From Shewanella atlantica (GTDB lineage Bacteria; Pseudomonadota; Gammaproteobacteria; Enterobacterales; Shewanellaceae), in assembly GCF_003966265.1 (NCBI RefSeq), contig NZ_RXNV01000007.1, positions 1 to 64,000 of the forward strand: DNA of 64,000 nt, in the 5' to 3' direction. The notes beneath the pieces are model-generated. The model saw nothing but the letters and a program-made list of their open reading frames with translations. It was not told the DNA's origin and made no database searches. How positions within the stretch are numbered: position 1 is the first letter of the stretch; the number at the start of each line of letters is the position of its first letter. Positions 1 through 8,787 of this stretch are shown here, in pieces. Both the position numbers and the translations under genes were made by a program.

Positions 1-42
1 GAAAACCGACGAATATACTTGCTTCATCTGATGTATTAACTC

Positions 43-192
43 ATCTAACTATGAGTAATGGTGCTAAGCAAATGGCAGGGATCGCTATGTTTAACTTGAC
101 GTGGGGAGTCATACCAACGCCAATATAATGGGCGCGCGGCTTTTTGCGCGTCCAGCCAGCTTTGCTGGCGATCATTAATATTCTTGTTAGAT
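43..192 (-). other. attC-like integron recombination site
   Basis: Read on the minus strand, this segment opens with the core GCATCTAAC (194-186) and closes with GTTAGATGA (49-41), matching the RYYYAAC and GTTRRRY ends of an integron attC. The ends are complementary (CATCTAAC/GTTAGATG), and further in GATCGC pairs with GCGATC, giving the expected imperfect folded arm. It sits directly after the stop codon of the small gene at 202-648. The length, about 150 bp, is at the long end for attC. No integrase gene is in the window, so this rests on sequence form and position alone. Confidence 0.5.
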
Positions 193-201
193 GCGGCCTG
201 A

Positions 202-648
202 CTAAAGCCACCAGTTAATCGGATTGTTTTGTGAATCATATACGTTGCCATACCACCATTCCGGTTCTTTCAATATTTTACAAGCGTTGGCTACAGATAA
301 CTCGATATCATTAAACCCGAATTTAACAGGGATAGTCCAAACAGCAACATGCTCAAGATTTCCATCACGGCGTGCGCCAATCTTAGTCAAAATGCTATCA
401 ATCTCCGGAAGTTTATCAACTATTCGAGATATATCAGATATCTTTACAGAAACATTTCCACCATATTCTATGACTTCGAATTCACCCGTTACCTGATCAG
501 TTAAACGAATAACATCGCCCGCAGCAATGCCCTCAACGAATCCAGGCGAAAACAAAATTCGATATACATTGGACGATATTAACTTCACCTCTACAGGTTG
601 AGTTCCACCTTCCGATCCTTCGACTATGAGATTAATGTGATTATTCAT
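202..648 (-). CDS. Hypothetical protein, probable integron cassette gene
   Basis: Encodes about 148 residues with no signal peptide or membrane segment. I do not recognise it firmly; the stretch around GIAAGDVIRL and the later EPEWWYG tail recall DUF4265-type small cassette proteins, but this is weak. I prefer the ATG at 648 because it lies five bases after a GTTAGATGC core (661-653), the usual place for a cassette start; the frame stays open to a GTG at 708. No clear ribosome binding site precedes either start. An attC-like site follows immediately. Cassette genes are often expressed from an upstream promoter, which is not visible here. Function unknown. Confidence 0.6.
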   Translation of the reverse strand: MNNHINLIVEGSEGGTQPVEVKLISSNVYRILFSPGFVEGIAAGDVIRLTDQVTGEFEVIEYGGNVSVKISDISRIVDKLPEIDSILTKIGARRDGNLEHVAVWTIPVKFGFNDIELSVANACKILKEPEWWYGNVYDSQNNPINWWL

Positions 649-672
649 ATTTGCATCTAACATTTGTATAGT

Positions 673-708
673 GTGCATGCGCGTATATTTGGCAAAACGC
701 GCATGCAC
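673..708. repeat. Perfect 11-bp inverted repeat next to the cassette core
   Basis: GTGCATGCGCG (673-683) and CGCGCATGCAC (698-708) form a perfect 11-bp stem with a 14-base loop. It lies just upstream (minus strand) of the GTTAGATGC core at 661-653. It could be the arm of a short or decayed attC site, but no matching RYYYAAC core was found on its far side. It is not followed by a T tract, so it is not an obvious terminator. Confidence 0.55.
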
Positions 709-1357
709 ATTTAATAAACCTATTATCTAAGCCTCGCTTTGGCAAAGCTATTGATTCATAGGCACTCTATCAGGGTGGCGAAGAAAAAACGAGCACGCTT
801 AACCGAAAAGGTTTGCATTGATACAGAGGTCTTGCTGAAGGCAACCAGTTATTACTGTAAGTGGGTTAGTAAAGCTAGGTTAACTGACAGGAAATTTATC
901 TAGGCTGCTTACCAAATGTAACTCTCTATGGGGCATTTTCTTGTTAGCAACTTAACCAAAAGAATCTCAATCGAAGAGAGAAAATACTCGGTGTAAGTGA
1001 GATCGAGGGCTTCGATTTCATGGCGAGGTTTCACAAGGTGAAACTCTTCGAGCGAGAGATAGGGATATCGAACTGGCTGTTAAACAGGGAGGTTGTTTGA
1101 AATCGCAGAGCGCCCAGGGATGACTCATTTGAAATCAAGAGCCAGCGTACCGAGAGATTACTTGCACGTAAGCCCGCAGCAAGCGATAGATGGCTGTTAT
1201 GGTAAGACTTTTAAACACGCCACTAAATACCAGCATAGAAAATATAATCAGCCTTCATTCGAAGGTTAGTTCACTTTTATAGCAACAATGCACGCACCCA
1301 CAAGTTGGCGATAGCTCGCAATGAAGCAGCAACCAACAAATAAAGGATAAAACGAAT
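709..1357. other. Spacer without a recognisable gene
   Basis: About 650 bases separate the cassette gene from the PepSY gene. No open frame with a convincing start was found. A short hairpin (GTTTCAC/GTGAAAC, 1028-1044) is present. A 41-codon frame from 777 has a vague resemblance to the N-terminus of REP-associated transposases, too weak to call. The stretch may be decayed mobile DNA. Confidence 0.4.
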
Positions 1358-2170
1358 TTACTTTCGTTTTCTCTGTTTCTTAGGTTTCTGCTGTTGCCAG
1401 ATATAGATCCCGGAGATGGCCATGATGATCAGTGCCAGTGCCACCAGATCCATAAACCAGAGGCCTAAGCTGCCGAAGAAGCGTCCGCTGTGAATATCGA
1501 GCAGGACGCGCTCCCAGGTGAGGTGGTGCGAGCGGGCTTGAAGCGTTATCGCCTCTCGTTCGTCTCTCACACTAATATCCATCTCTTCGCTATCCACAGT
1601 AAGCGGTGTGACCCAGGCGATAGGGACGAATGGCTGAGCCTGATTCCACTCGATAAGGTCATCGTCGGCCATATAGCTGCCGCTAGTTGTGTTTAACCAG
1701 ACCTGCTCATCGAAGCCGATAGCCTCAATTCCTCTTGGCAGCCCGGTCGAGGCATCTTGTTTCTCTAGCAGTTCGCCCCCTTTCGAGAGCAGGTAGAGGT
1801 TGTTGCTGTCTACGGCTACCAGCATCCTGCCCAGAGATAACATACCCTTAATCGATGAATCGGCTTCGACGGCGAGTCGGTTGTCTATCCAGATAAGGTT
1901 ATCTGAACTGGCAAGCTTAAGTGGCGATGTCTGGTAGATATCTATTTGAGAGGGGGGAGTGATGCCATAGTAGTCCAGCAACCAGTTCTGCTTTACATGG
2001 GCAGTATCGATCGATAGGTGGTTGCTATGGTTAATCAGCATGCCGCTCAGGGCCATCAACAAGATGAAGAGCGCGCTCAGGATCCCAAGGCTGCGATGCC
2101 AGGGGCGAAGCTGTTTGGTTATTTGAGTTGTGAGACTTTTCTTACGATGATGGTGATGCTTATGGATCAT
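1358..2170 (-). CDS. PepSY-associated membrane protein, possible ferric reductase component
   Basis: A 270-residue inner-membrane protein. It opens with a His-rich stretch (HKHHHH, residues 3-8), then RPWHRSLG followed by a membrane segment at about 29-47, a periplasmic domain, a second membrane segment near 236-257 and a Lys/Arg-rich tail. This is the layout of short PepSY-associated membrane proteins, some of which take part in ferric-siderophore reduction. It is the last gene of a minus-strand run porin, FMN-binding protein, PepSY protein, 87 bases after the FMN-binding gene. With the Fur box ahead of the porin, a role in iron reduction or transfer of electrons across the inner membrane is a reasonable inference. 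The family is fairly sure, the function is not. Confidence 0.75.
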   Translation of the reverse strand: MIHKHHHHRKKSLTTQITKQLRPWHRSLGILSALFILLMALSGMLINHSNHLSIDTAHVKQNWLLDYYGITPPSQIDIYQTSPLKLASSDNLIWIDNRLAVEADSSIKGMLSLGRMLVAVDSNNLYLLSKGGELLEKQDASTGLPRGIEAIGFDEQVWLNTTSGSYMADDDLIEWNQAQPFVPIAWVTPLTVDSEEMDISVRDEREAITLQARSHHLTWERVLLDIHSGRFFGSLGLWFMDLVALALIIMAISGIYIWQQQKPKKQRKRK

Positions 2171-2257
2171 TTAATTATTCTTTTTATAATTCTTTTCTGA
2201 ATTGCATCGCCGGCATATCGAGGGCTCAAGCTGTAAGGTTAGATACCTCTTCCGCTT

Positions 2258-2776
2258 TTACCCCTTAGTGACATGGTTATCCAACCACAGTGCAATGCGT
2301 GATAGCTTGGTCAGCGCCCTGACGGACAGTGTAGCACCGGTTATCCCGTCGATATGCTGATCGAGCTGAAGATCGTCCTTTAGTTTGGCCGATTTAAACT
2401 GATCAGTAAAGAAGTCATGCCTTACCTCATCGCCGCGGCTCTCCCGGTAGACGAGCACCTTAGTTTGGGCTATCTGTTGGTTTTTTATGTGAATACCGAC
2501 TGTGATAAGCGACTCTTTACCTATCTCCTCTAATATCCAAACCGTTTCGCTTTCCTGCTGCCAATATCTCAGGCGCATCTTCTTGAACTTATGTGCCAAT
2601 ATCTGTTCGATAACTTCCTGTGCTTCATCGTCCAGCCAAAAGACTTTCGACTTTGGCGCCGGGGCATTAAATGCCTGACTGATAAAATCTTCAGATTGTT
2701 GATAAACGCCCTTTGCATGCGAATTAAAGCTTAGGGTCAGTGCTAGAAGGACAAGGAGAAAAGAGTTTAGCTTCAT
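2258..2776 (-). CDS. Periplasmic FMN-binding domain protein
   Basis: A 172-residue protein with a cleavable signal peptide (MKLNSFLLVLLALTLSFNSHA, cut near residue 21). The C-terminal part carries DGITGAT (near residues 143-149), which fits the Dxx(S/T)GAT motif where ApbE attaches FMN to the last threonine, so the mature protein is probably a covalent periplasmic flavoprotein that moves electrons. It lies between the porin and the PepSY membrane protein on the same strand, and the three probably form one iron-responsive unit. No apbE gene is in the window. FMN-binding call is solid; its partner PepSY protein as electron donor is inferred from adjacency. Confidence 0.82.
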   Translation of the reverse strand: MKLNSFLLVLLALTLSFNSHAKGVYQQSEDFISQAFNAPAPKSKVFWLDDEAQEVIEQILAHKFKKMRLRYWQQESETVWILEEIGKESLITVGIHIKNQQIAQTKVLVYRESRGDEVRHDFFTDQFKSAKLKDDLQLDQHIDGITGATLSVRALTKLSRIALWLDNHVTKG

Positions 2777-2962
2777 AAAGTGCTCGGGGCTCGGGTTTAC
2801 GGGGGAGAGCGAATAAAAAGTTCATACACGCTATCACTATTAACAGAACCTGCTATCTATCAAAATCTATAGTCAAATAACCTAATCAGCTTGCTTAAAT
2901 CTGCCAAGTTATTTGAGTATAGATGAGCGCCCACTAAGGACGCTCATAGTATCGGGCTCAGA

Positions 2963-4150
2963 TTAGAACTGGTAACCTACACCCAGGTTGAAACCGTCTG
3001 CATCTTTAGCGCCGCCAACTTTCTCGTAGTCAGCCTTGAATACCACGTTTTCGTGCAACCAGTAGTTAATACCTACATTGGTTTGCTCAATTTTAGTGTC
3101 GTCGCTGTTGCCAGCTTCGTTGTCATATTCGTTATAACGTGCGAAAAGACCAAAGCTCTCGTTGAAGCGGTATGAAGGCTCGATGTACCAACCGTTTTGC
3201 TCATCACGACCTAAGGCTTCGGCTTCTTTGCCATCGATATCCCACTGTGCATAAAGGGCCTTAACTGTGAAACCCTGAATGCTGTAGATAGCGTGAGCCG
3301 TCAATAGTGTTGCAGATGCTGTGTCTACGCCGCCAGCACTTTGAGTGATATCGGCTTGGTATTGAGCGGTTGCAGCAAGCTCTAAACCTGGAACGCCTGT
3401 GTATTTTGCGCGCGCCGTGTAGGCTAGATCTGAAGCATTCGCTTTAGCGACTTTCTGGCGACCGCTACGTATGTTGTAGGCTTTACTGCCTTCAGTAGCC
3501 ACTTCAAGACCACTCGTTACAGTACCATCAAAAGCCAGGCCTGGAGCGGCTTTAACATTAAGTGCCGCACCGGCTTCCCACCAAGTTGCAGGAAGAATGT
3601 TCTTTTCAACAGGGTTACGCTCGACGCCGTAGAAAGTTGGTGGCTCGTGGGTTTCGTTGATGATACCGACAGGCATCAGGAACAGACCCGCCTTACCGGT
3701 AAACATCTCGTTGAAGTCATGCTCGATATAGGCTTGCTCAAGCTCTACTTCACCTGGCTTACCATCACCTGAAAGTGAGTGTTCAAGCTCAACTTCAGAG
3801 AAGAAACGTGTTTTTTCGGTGAACTCATGGCCGAAGAACAATACGAAGCGGTGGAAATCGATCGCTTTCTTATCGCTGCCAGACTTGTTATCGGTAATGT
3901 TGTTGTAGTGAAGTTCACCATAACCACCGATAGTTGTTGCGCTTTTAGACTCTGCTACCTCTTCTACTACATCGGCAGTCTTCTCAACACGAGATTCAGT
4001 GGCTTCGAGACGACGTTCAAGATCTTGTAGCACCTTTTGCTGCTGTTCGATCACTTTACGAAGTTCTTGAGTCTCTTGTGAAGCAAATGCAGTTTGGCTG
4101 GCGAAAAGGCCAACGAGTGCGGTTGCTATCAGCGTCTTTTTCATCATCAT
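2963..4150 (-). CDS. Outer-membrane porin with N-terminal coiled coil
   Basis: A 395-residue outer-membrane protein. It has a signal peptide (cut after about residue 23), a short coiled coil (about residues 27-65, rich in Glu, Gln and Val) and a long beta-barrel of alternating strands beginning at TIGGYGELHYN and ending in an aromatic residue (GVGYQF), the usual signal for barrel assembly. It resembles OprP-like/phosphate-selective porins in outline, but the substrate cannot be told. Three ATG codons stand in a row at the start. A close match to the Fur consensus at 4211-4229 lies 61 bases ahead, so iron repression is likely. The next genes on the strand encode FMN-binding and PepSY proteins. 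Confidence 0.83.
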   Translation of the reverse strand: MMMKKTLIATALVGLFASQTAFASQETQELRKVIEQQQKVLQDLERRLEATESRVEKTADVVEEVAESKSATTIGGYGELHYNNITDNKSGSDKKAIDFHRFVLFFGHEFTEKTRFFSEVELEHSLSGDGKPGEVELEQAYIEHDFNEMFTGKAGLFLMPVGIINETHEPPTFYGVERNPVEKNILPATWWEAGAALNVKAAPGLAFDGTVTSGLEVATEGSKAYNIRSGRQKVAKANASDLAYTARAKYTGVPGLELAATAQYQADITQSAGGVDTASATLLTAHAIYSIQGFTVKALYAQWDIDGKEAEALGRDEQNGWYIEPSYRFNESFGLFARYNEYDNEAGNSDDTKIEQTNVGINYWLHENVVFKADYEKVGGAKDADGFNLGVGYQF

Positions 4151-4210
4151 TCTGTTCCCTGTTGTTATGTAAGGGTTATTTAATTTGGAGCGATTCTAAC
4201 AATTGAGTTC

Positions 4211-4229
4211 GATAATGCAAACTATTATC
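4211..4229 (-). promoter_or_regulatory. Fur box upstream of the porin operon
   Basis: GATAATGCAAACTATTATC agrees with the 19-bp Fur consensus GATAATGATAATCATTATC at most positions and is nearly palindromic at both ends. It lies 61 bases upstream of the porin start, where repressor binding would block the promoter. This implies iron-regulated expression of the porin and probably of the two genes after it. Confidence 0.7.
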
Positions 4230-4350
4230 ATTTGGTTTCTTGATAAAGATCAACAAATGTAAAGATGAGGTAAATCGCTTTGATACTTGTTCGTGTTGGT
4301 GTTAGGTGGTTTATCTATTTGTTTATTAGCGGTAATTTGTGTTTGGCAAT

Positions 4351-4379
4351 AAAAAAGGTGAGCCGAGGCTCACCTTTTT
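4351..4379. terminator. Bidirectional intrinsic terminator
   Basis: AAAAAGGTGAGCC and GGCTCACCTTTTT form a 13-bp stem flanked by A and T runs on both sides. It lies 40 bases past the stop of the TonB-dependent receptor gene and can end that transcript on the minus strand. Confidence 0.85.
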
Positions 4380-4417
4380 AAAAGATTTAAAAAATTTATC
4401 TGTTTTTTAATTCTATG

Positions 4418-6610
4418 CTAGAACTTGTACGAATATCCAACAGTTACCGTCATTGGTTTACCCGCTGAGCTTGAACCGTGGATCTTAGTCGCGACATACT
4501 CTTCATCGAACAGGTTCTCAGCCGTCAGGTAAACTTCCTGGGCTTCGGATATAAAATAGCGTCCCGAAAGATCGACTATAGTTTTGGCTTCAATAAGCTC
4601 ATCGCTTGGGATGCTACCTTCACCGGCCTCTGTACGGATATCATCTGTGTAGCGTGCCGCTAAGGTCAGCTCCCAGTTGTCACCTGCAACACCTGCCGAG
4701 GCAAATAGGATATTTTCAGCAAGGTAAGGTAGTGCGTAGCCCTTCTCAACATCCCCCCAAAAATCAGATTCGAAGCTATTACCAAACTCTGAGCTCGTGT
4801 AGGTGTAAGCCAGTTTGACCGGGAAGTTGATCTGACCGCCAGTATTGAAGTTATAAGCCAGACTAAGCTCCAAACCTTTAATGTCCACTTCACCTGCGTT
4901 GTACTGATCACCAATATTTTCATCATTACAACCAGCGAACTCAGTGCAGTCACCGTGCATATTGCTGTAGTCACTGTAGAAGAATATCGCTTCAGAAGTT
5001 AGCTCACCACTGTTGTAACGGGCACCGGCTTCATAGTTCCAGCTCTCCTCCTCTTCGCCTTGGCTATTACCTGGCGATGCAGGTGAGAAACCTTTCTGAA
5101 CGCCGGCAAGCACAAGCAGGGAATCGTTAACCTGGTATGTGGCTGACAGCGAAGGCATGAACGCCGAGAAGCTATTGTCTTTTATCTTACCTGCTTCTCC
5201 GTTACGTCCAGGGTTCTCTTTACCCCAGTCGCGGCGCTTGGTGGTGACATCTTCGTAGCGCACACCTGCGGTGATATTAAAGTCACCGAAGTTAATCTTA
5301 TCTTGCAGATAAAGTGCTAACGCTTCGGCGCTGTCGATACGGTTAGAGTCGGTGCCAGGAGTGCCAGCTTCGGACATCAGCATCACCTGGTTCGCTCCCA
5401 TAGTGTAAGTATCAACCCACTGGAACCTGTCCATCTCATCTTCGTGGTAGCGAGCGCCGAAGGCAATCTCATGGCTATCTAAATACCAGTTAAGTTCAGT
5501 TTGAATGCCTTGGGATAGGTAGGCACGGTTGTTAGCTTTGACATCGACCTCAAGATCACCAGATGTGGGATCTTTATCGAAATCAGCAGCAATCCGGGTA
5601 CCATCTCCACTGATTTTTTCACCGTTAACCTTGTTGGTCTTGTACCAGTTACGCTTAAAGTCGTTATGGTAAACCGTAGTTCCTAAGGTAACGTTGTCGC
5701 TAAAGTCGATGATATGGTTGATCTGCAGCTGCTTGTGCTCGGTATTCATCACATCTTTTTGTGATGCCGAGTAACGGCTATAGGGGTTAGCAGCAAAGTC
5801 TTCATCGGTGAGGCCCATATAGGTCTCGTTTGATGCTTCATCTGAATACTTAAGCTTAAATTCCAGTACCTGATCGTATTTGGCATCTTTGGCTGAGCGT
5901 ACGCTGAACTTGGCCATGGCGTCGTTCTTCTTAAAGCCGGTGTCACCGCCTACGCCATTGATATCTTTAAAGCCATCGGCCTGATAGCGGTAGAAGTCGA
6001 CAACACCACCGACACGCTCGCCTTGTCCACCCACATAGCCATGCAGTTTTCCGAAGCCATCTTGGCCAGCTGCCAGGTCAATCTTACCTGCTAGCTCTTC
6101 CTCGGGAATTTGACGAGATAGCATGTTGATCACGCCGCCAGTTGTACGGGGACCATACTTAACCGTTGAGCTACCTTTGAGGATCTCAACTGACTCCATG
6201 CGTCCAGAAGTCGGGAAGTAGTAGGCTGCAGAAGAAGCATAAGGGGCAGGGGCTGCAATAACGCCATCTTCCATGATGGTGACCTTTTCAGAGCGGTTTT
6301 GCCCCGTACCACGCATACCGATATTTGGGCGAAGACCGTAACCATCCTCCTCCTGAATATAGACACCCGGAACCGATGAAAGAGTGCGCATAATATCTGT
6401 GTATTTAAAAGTCTCGAGCTGCGCCTCGGTGATCTGATGCCCACTACCCGGAACCGTGTTGAGCGGGTTTCGCTTGCCAAAAATACTGATCTGCTCCATA
6501 GGGCCAGCATGTTCAGCGCCTTGAACCTCCTGAGCGAATGATGAGGTTGACAGTGCAGTAAGCAGTGCCGTGGAAACTAGACTGAGTGACAAGACTTTAG
6601 GGTGGGGCAT
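4418..6610 (-). CDS. TonB-dependent outer-membrane receptor, FecA-like
   Basis: A receptor of 730 residues from the preferred ATG at 6610, which has GGAG five bases ahead; the frame extends six codons further to 6628. It has a signal peptide ending SSFA, a TonB-box-like MEQISIFGK stretch, a plug domain (about 45-155, with RPNIGMRGTG and EILKGSSTVKYGPRTTGGVINM) and a 22-strand type barrel ending GYSYKF. The plug resembles ferric-citrate/siderophore receptors such as FecA, so import of a ferric chelate is likely, though the ligand is not readable. A possible Fur site lies just upstream and a strong terminator just downstream. The neighbouring Fur-controlled porin and flavoprotein genes fit an iron-uptake region. 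Confidence 0.85.
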   Translation of the reverse strand: MPHPKVLSLSLVSTALLTALSTSSFAQEVQGAEHAGPMEQISIFGKRNPLNTVPGSGHQITEAQLETFKYTDIMRTLSSVPGVYIQEEDGYGLRPNIGMRGTGQNRSEKVTIMEDGVIAAPAPYASSAAYYFPTSGRMESVEILKGSSTVKYGPRTTGGVINMLSRQIPEEELAGKIDLAAGQDGFGKLHGYVGGQGERVGGVVDFYRYQADGFKDINGVGGDTGFKKNDAMAKFSVRSAKDAKYDQVLEFKLKYSDEASNETYMGLTDEDFAANPYSRYSASQKDVMNTEHKQLQINHIIDFSDNVTLGTTVYHNDFKRNWYKTNKVNGEKISGDGTRIAADFDKDPTSGDLEVDVKANNRAYLSQGIQTELNWYLDSHEIAFGARYHEDEMDRFQWVDTYTMGANQVMLMSEAGTPGTDSNRIDSAEALALYLQDKINFGDFNITAGVRYEDVTTKRRDWGKENPGRNGEAGKIKDNSFSAFMPSLSATYQVNDSLLVLAGVQKGFSPASPGNSQGEEEESWNYEAGARYNSGELTSEAIFFYSDYSNMHGDCTEFAGCNDENIGDQYNAGEVDIKGLELSLAYNFNTGGQINFPVKLAYTYTSSEFGNSFESDFWGDVEKGYALPYLAENILFASAGVAGDNWELTLAARYTDDIRTEAGEGSIPSDELIEAKTIVDLSGRYFISEAQEVYLTAENLFDEEYVATKIHGSSSAGKPMTVTVGYSYKF

Positions 6611-6674
6611 AGGATCTCCGTTACGCAATTAATACCAAAGGTAAAACAATTCAAGTCAACCTACTAAATACTGT

Positions 6675-6696
6675 TAATAAGACTGATTATCATTTG
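6675..6696 (-). promoter_or_regulatory. Possible Fur site before the TonB receptor
   Basis: The segment TAATAAGACTGATTATCATT contains a good right half (GATTATCATT) and a poorer left half of the Fur consensus. It lies about 65 bases upstream of the receptor start on the minus strand. Given the receptor type and the stronger box at 4211, this is plausible, but the match alone would not prove it. Confidence 0.45.
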
Positions 6697-6823
6697 TATG
6701 CGCATCTTAGGCTCGCTTCATTAAAATTAACTTAAGCTCAGCTTTCTTTACAATTGTTAACTCTTAAAGGCTGGTAAATTAGTATTTGGCCTGAAAATAA
6801 TCAGGCGATTTTTTCAACACTTA

Positions 6824-6872
<49 letters not shown>

Positions 6873-6955
6873 TGTGGCAGCTAAGTCATCGGGTGAGTGT
6901 TTTGGGGATTTTGATATAAAATGTGCGGCTATTTTATGCTTCAACAATTATTTGA

Positions 6956-7663
6956 GTGACTATGTTCCTAACTCCATATTATAAAAAAGAAAATCAATCG
7001 GTCTCAATTCTCCCATCTCAGGCGAGTGACTTTGCAAAAATCGTGGCTCAGGATTTTAATCCTATCCATGATGAAGGTGCCAAGCGTTTCTGTGTGCCCG
7101 GCGACCTGCTATTTTCTTTGGTGTTAGGGGAGTATGGGTTAAGTCAGAAGATGAGCTTTACCTTCGCCGGCATGGTGGGAGATGGAGTGAAGTTGGAGTT
7201 CCCCGAGTCTGTCGGCGAGAGTTTTGACGTTCATGATGATAAAGATAAGCACTACCTGAGTGTTGAGCGACATGGCGATGTGAGAAGTTGTGAAGCTCAG
7301 ATTGAGTCCTTTATCCGTAGTTATGTTGCTTTTTCCGGATTGAACTTTATTCATGTGCTTGTGCCTATGATGGAACAACATCAGGTGATGATAAATCCGG
7401 CGCGGCCACTGGTTATCTACGAGAGCATGTCTTTCGACCTCAATACACTCGATTTTACACAGGTAACCCTTTCATTGGTTGAACAGGAACTTATCGTCGA
7501 CGGTAAGCGAGGTAATGTCACCCTGAAGTTTGAGTTACACAGTGGCGATACCTTAGTGGGCACGGGAGTGAAAACCTTGGTCATGAGTGGCCTGCGTCCC
7601 TATGAGGCAGATAAAGTGCAAGGTATGTGCGATACTTATGAAGGCCGCAGAACCAGCTTCTAA
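6956..7663 (+). CDS. DUF3581 family protein with hotdog-like motif
   Basis: A cytoplasmic protein of 235 residues without signal peptide or membrane segments. The stretch FNPIHDEGAKRFCVPGDLLFSLVL (about residues 34-57) resembles the catalytic region of MaoC-like hotdog hydratases, in which an Asp/Asn and a His after Pro act. The whole matches the DUF3581 proteins found in Shewanella and Vibrio, whose reaction is not known to me. Either the GTG at 6956 or the ATG at 6962 could start it; the difference is two residues. It stands alone, with a hairpin (GGCAGGCT/AGCCTGCC, 7689-7717) after the stop that may help end transcription. Confidence 0.75.
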   Translation: MTMFLTPYYKKENQSVSILPSQASDFAKIVAQDFNPIHDEGAKRFCVPGDLLFSLVLGEYGLSQKMSFTFAGMVGDGVKLEFPESVGESFDVHDDKDKHYLSVERHGDVRSCEAQIESFIRSYVAFSGLNFIHVLVPMMEQHQVMINPARPLVIYESMSFDLNTLDFTQVTLSLVEQELIVDGKRGNVTLKFELHSGDTLVGTGVKTLVMSGLRPYEADKVQGMCDTYEGRRTSF

Positions 7664-7778
7664 AGCTTGAACAGTTTTAGTGTTTGCAGGCAGGCTCTGA
7701 GTTTTCAGCAGCCTGCCCGAATACCAATATTTAGCGTCATCTTGGGTGTGCTAGTTTATTGTCTGAATGAGTTGATTT

Positions 7779-8165
7779 TGTCATTCTGAACTCACTCTTT
7801 GTAAAGAGCTGAATTCAGACCATGCATCTAAAGCCTTTATCTCATGGCTCGAAACGTTTAAAGATTCGCGGCTAAAGCCGCTCCTACATAAAAGAACCTT
7901 AGCCTTTCCGGTTATTCTGGACTCATTCTTTGTAAAGAGCTGGAGCCTGGCCATGTATCGAAAGCCTCTATCTCATGGCTCGAAACGTTTAAAGATTCGC
8001 GGCTAAAGCCGCTCCTACATAAAAGAACCTTAGCCCTTCCCGTCATTCTGGACTCACTCTTTGTAAAGAGCTGGAGCCTGGCCATGTATCTAAAGCCTTT
8101 ATCTCATGGCTCGAAACGTTTAAAGATTCGCGGCTAAAGCCGCTCCTACATAAAAGAACTCTGGT
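7779..8165. repeat. Three 131-bp direct repeats, each with a REP hairpin
   Basis: Near-identical blocks begin at about 7781, 7912 and 8043, an exact 131-base period. Each contains TCTTTGTAAAGAGCTG, a CTCATGGCTCGAAACG stretch, and the hairpin GCGGCtaaaGCCGC followed by TCCTACA. That hairpin and tail match the REP elements common in Pseudomonas and Shewanella. The array sits between the DUF3581 gene and the glycine riboswitch; the few substitutions suggest recent amplification. Confidence 0.9.
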
Positions 8166-8337
8166 CCCTTCCTCGCCCCTGGAACCTAGCATCTTCCTTT
8201 TTTGTCCAAAAAAAGCACATCTGTCGAATCTAAGCTAAAAGTGTGATCTAACCTGCTTGAGCAATGTTCGAGATTGCTGCATCCTGTGCAACCTGCCAAA
8301 TCTATCGCGATTATTCACAATAGATTCGGCAATCCGT

Positions 8338-8630
8338 TCGGATGAAGGTAGCAGGAGAGTGGGGAATTGCCCCCACACCGACGAGGCAACTTGGTTTAAC
8401 GCTTTAGTTCGTTTAAGCCAAATACTCTTTCAGGTGCCAATTGTGATTGGCGTGGACTGTTACTGGACGAGCCTCTGGAGAGATCGTAAACAAGTATTCA
8501 AATCAGGATAACTGTATTGCGGCGCCGAAGGCGAAAGTGTCAAAGTGAACTCGTTCACTTACCAATAGCCAAACCACAGGTTTGGGTATAGACGCGAAAC
8601 GCTCAGGCAAAAGGACAGAGGAGAGGATGA
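8338..8630 (+). ncRNA. Tandem glycine riboswitch
   Basis: The first aptamer shows AGGAGAGTG, CACCGACGAGG, CTTTCAGGTGCC and TGGACGAGCCTCTGGAGAG; the second shows GCGCCGAAGGCGAAAG and CGCTCAGGCAAAAGGACAGAGG. These are the conserved cores of the two-aptamer glycine riboswitch, in the same order as in Vibrio. The second aptamer has a longer than usual variable arm (about 8540-8590). It lies upstream of an AGCS symporter, a known target of this riboswitch. A strong hairpin (GCCAAATCTAT/ATAGATTCGGC, 8295-8330) precedes it. Whether glycine turns expression on or off cannot be told from the sequence. Confidence 0.93.
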
Positions 8631-8787
8631 CTGCACAGTCCCTGTCGTTTGTCGTCGTGGGCTATTTTTACCGTTTGGCTCCCTTGCCCGGTGAATTTGG
8701 CTTGCTATTGCGTCCGACGTGTCGCTCAACAGCCATTTCTTTTCCTCCTCCGTTTATTAATTAAGTAGTTTAATACACGAGGAATGT

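Noticed and set aside
777..905. Short frame that might be the N-terminal remnant of a REP-associated transposase
   Set aside because: Only a vague likeness in about 15 residues (ATSYYCKWVSKA) and no other part of such a gene was found nearby.
8257..8764. Two small open frames on the plus strand
   Set aside because: They fall inside the glycine riboswitch and its leader, have no ribosome binding site and no protein-like composition.
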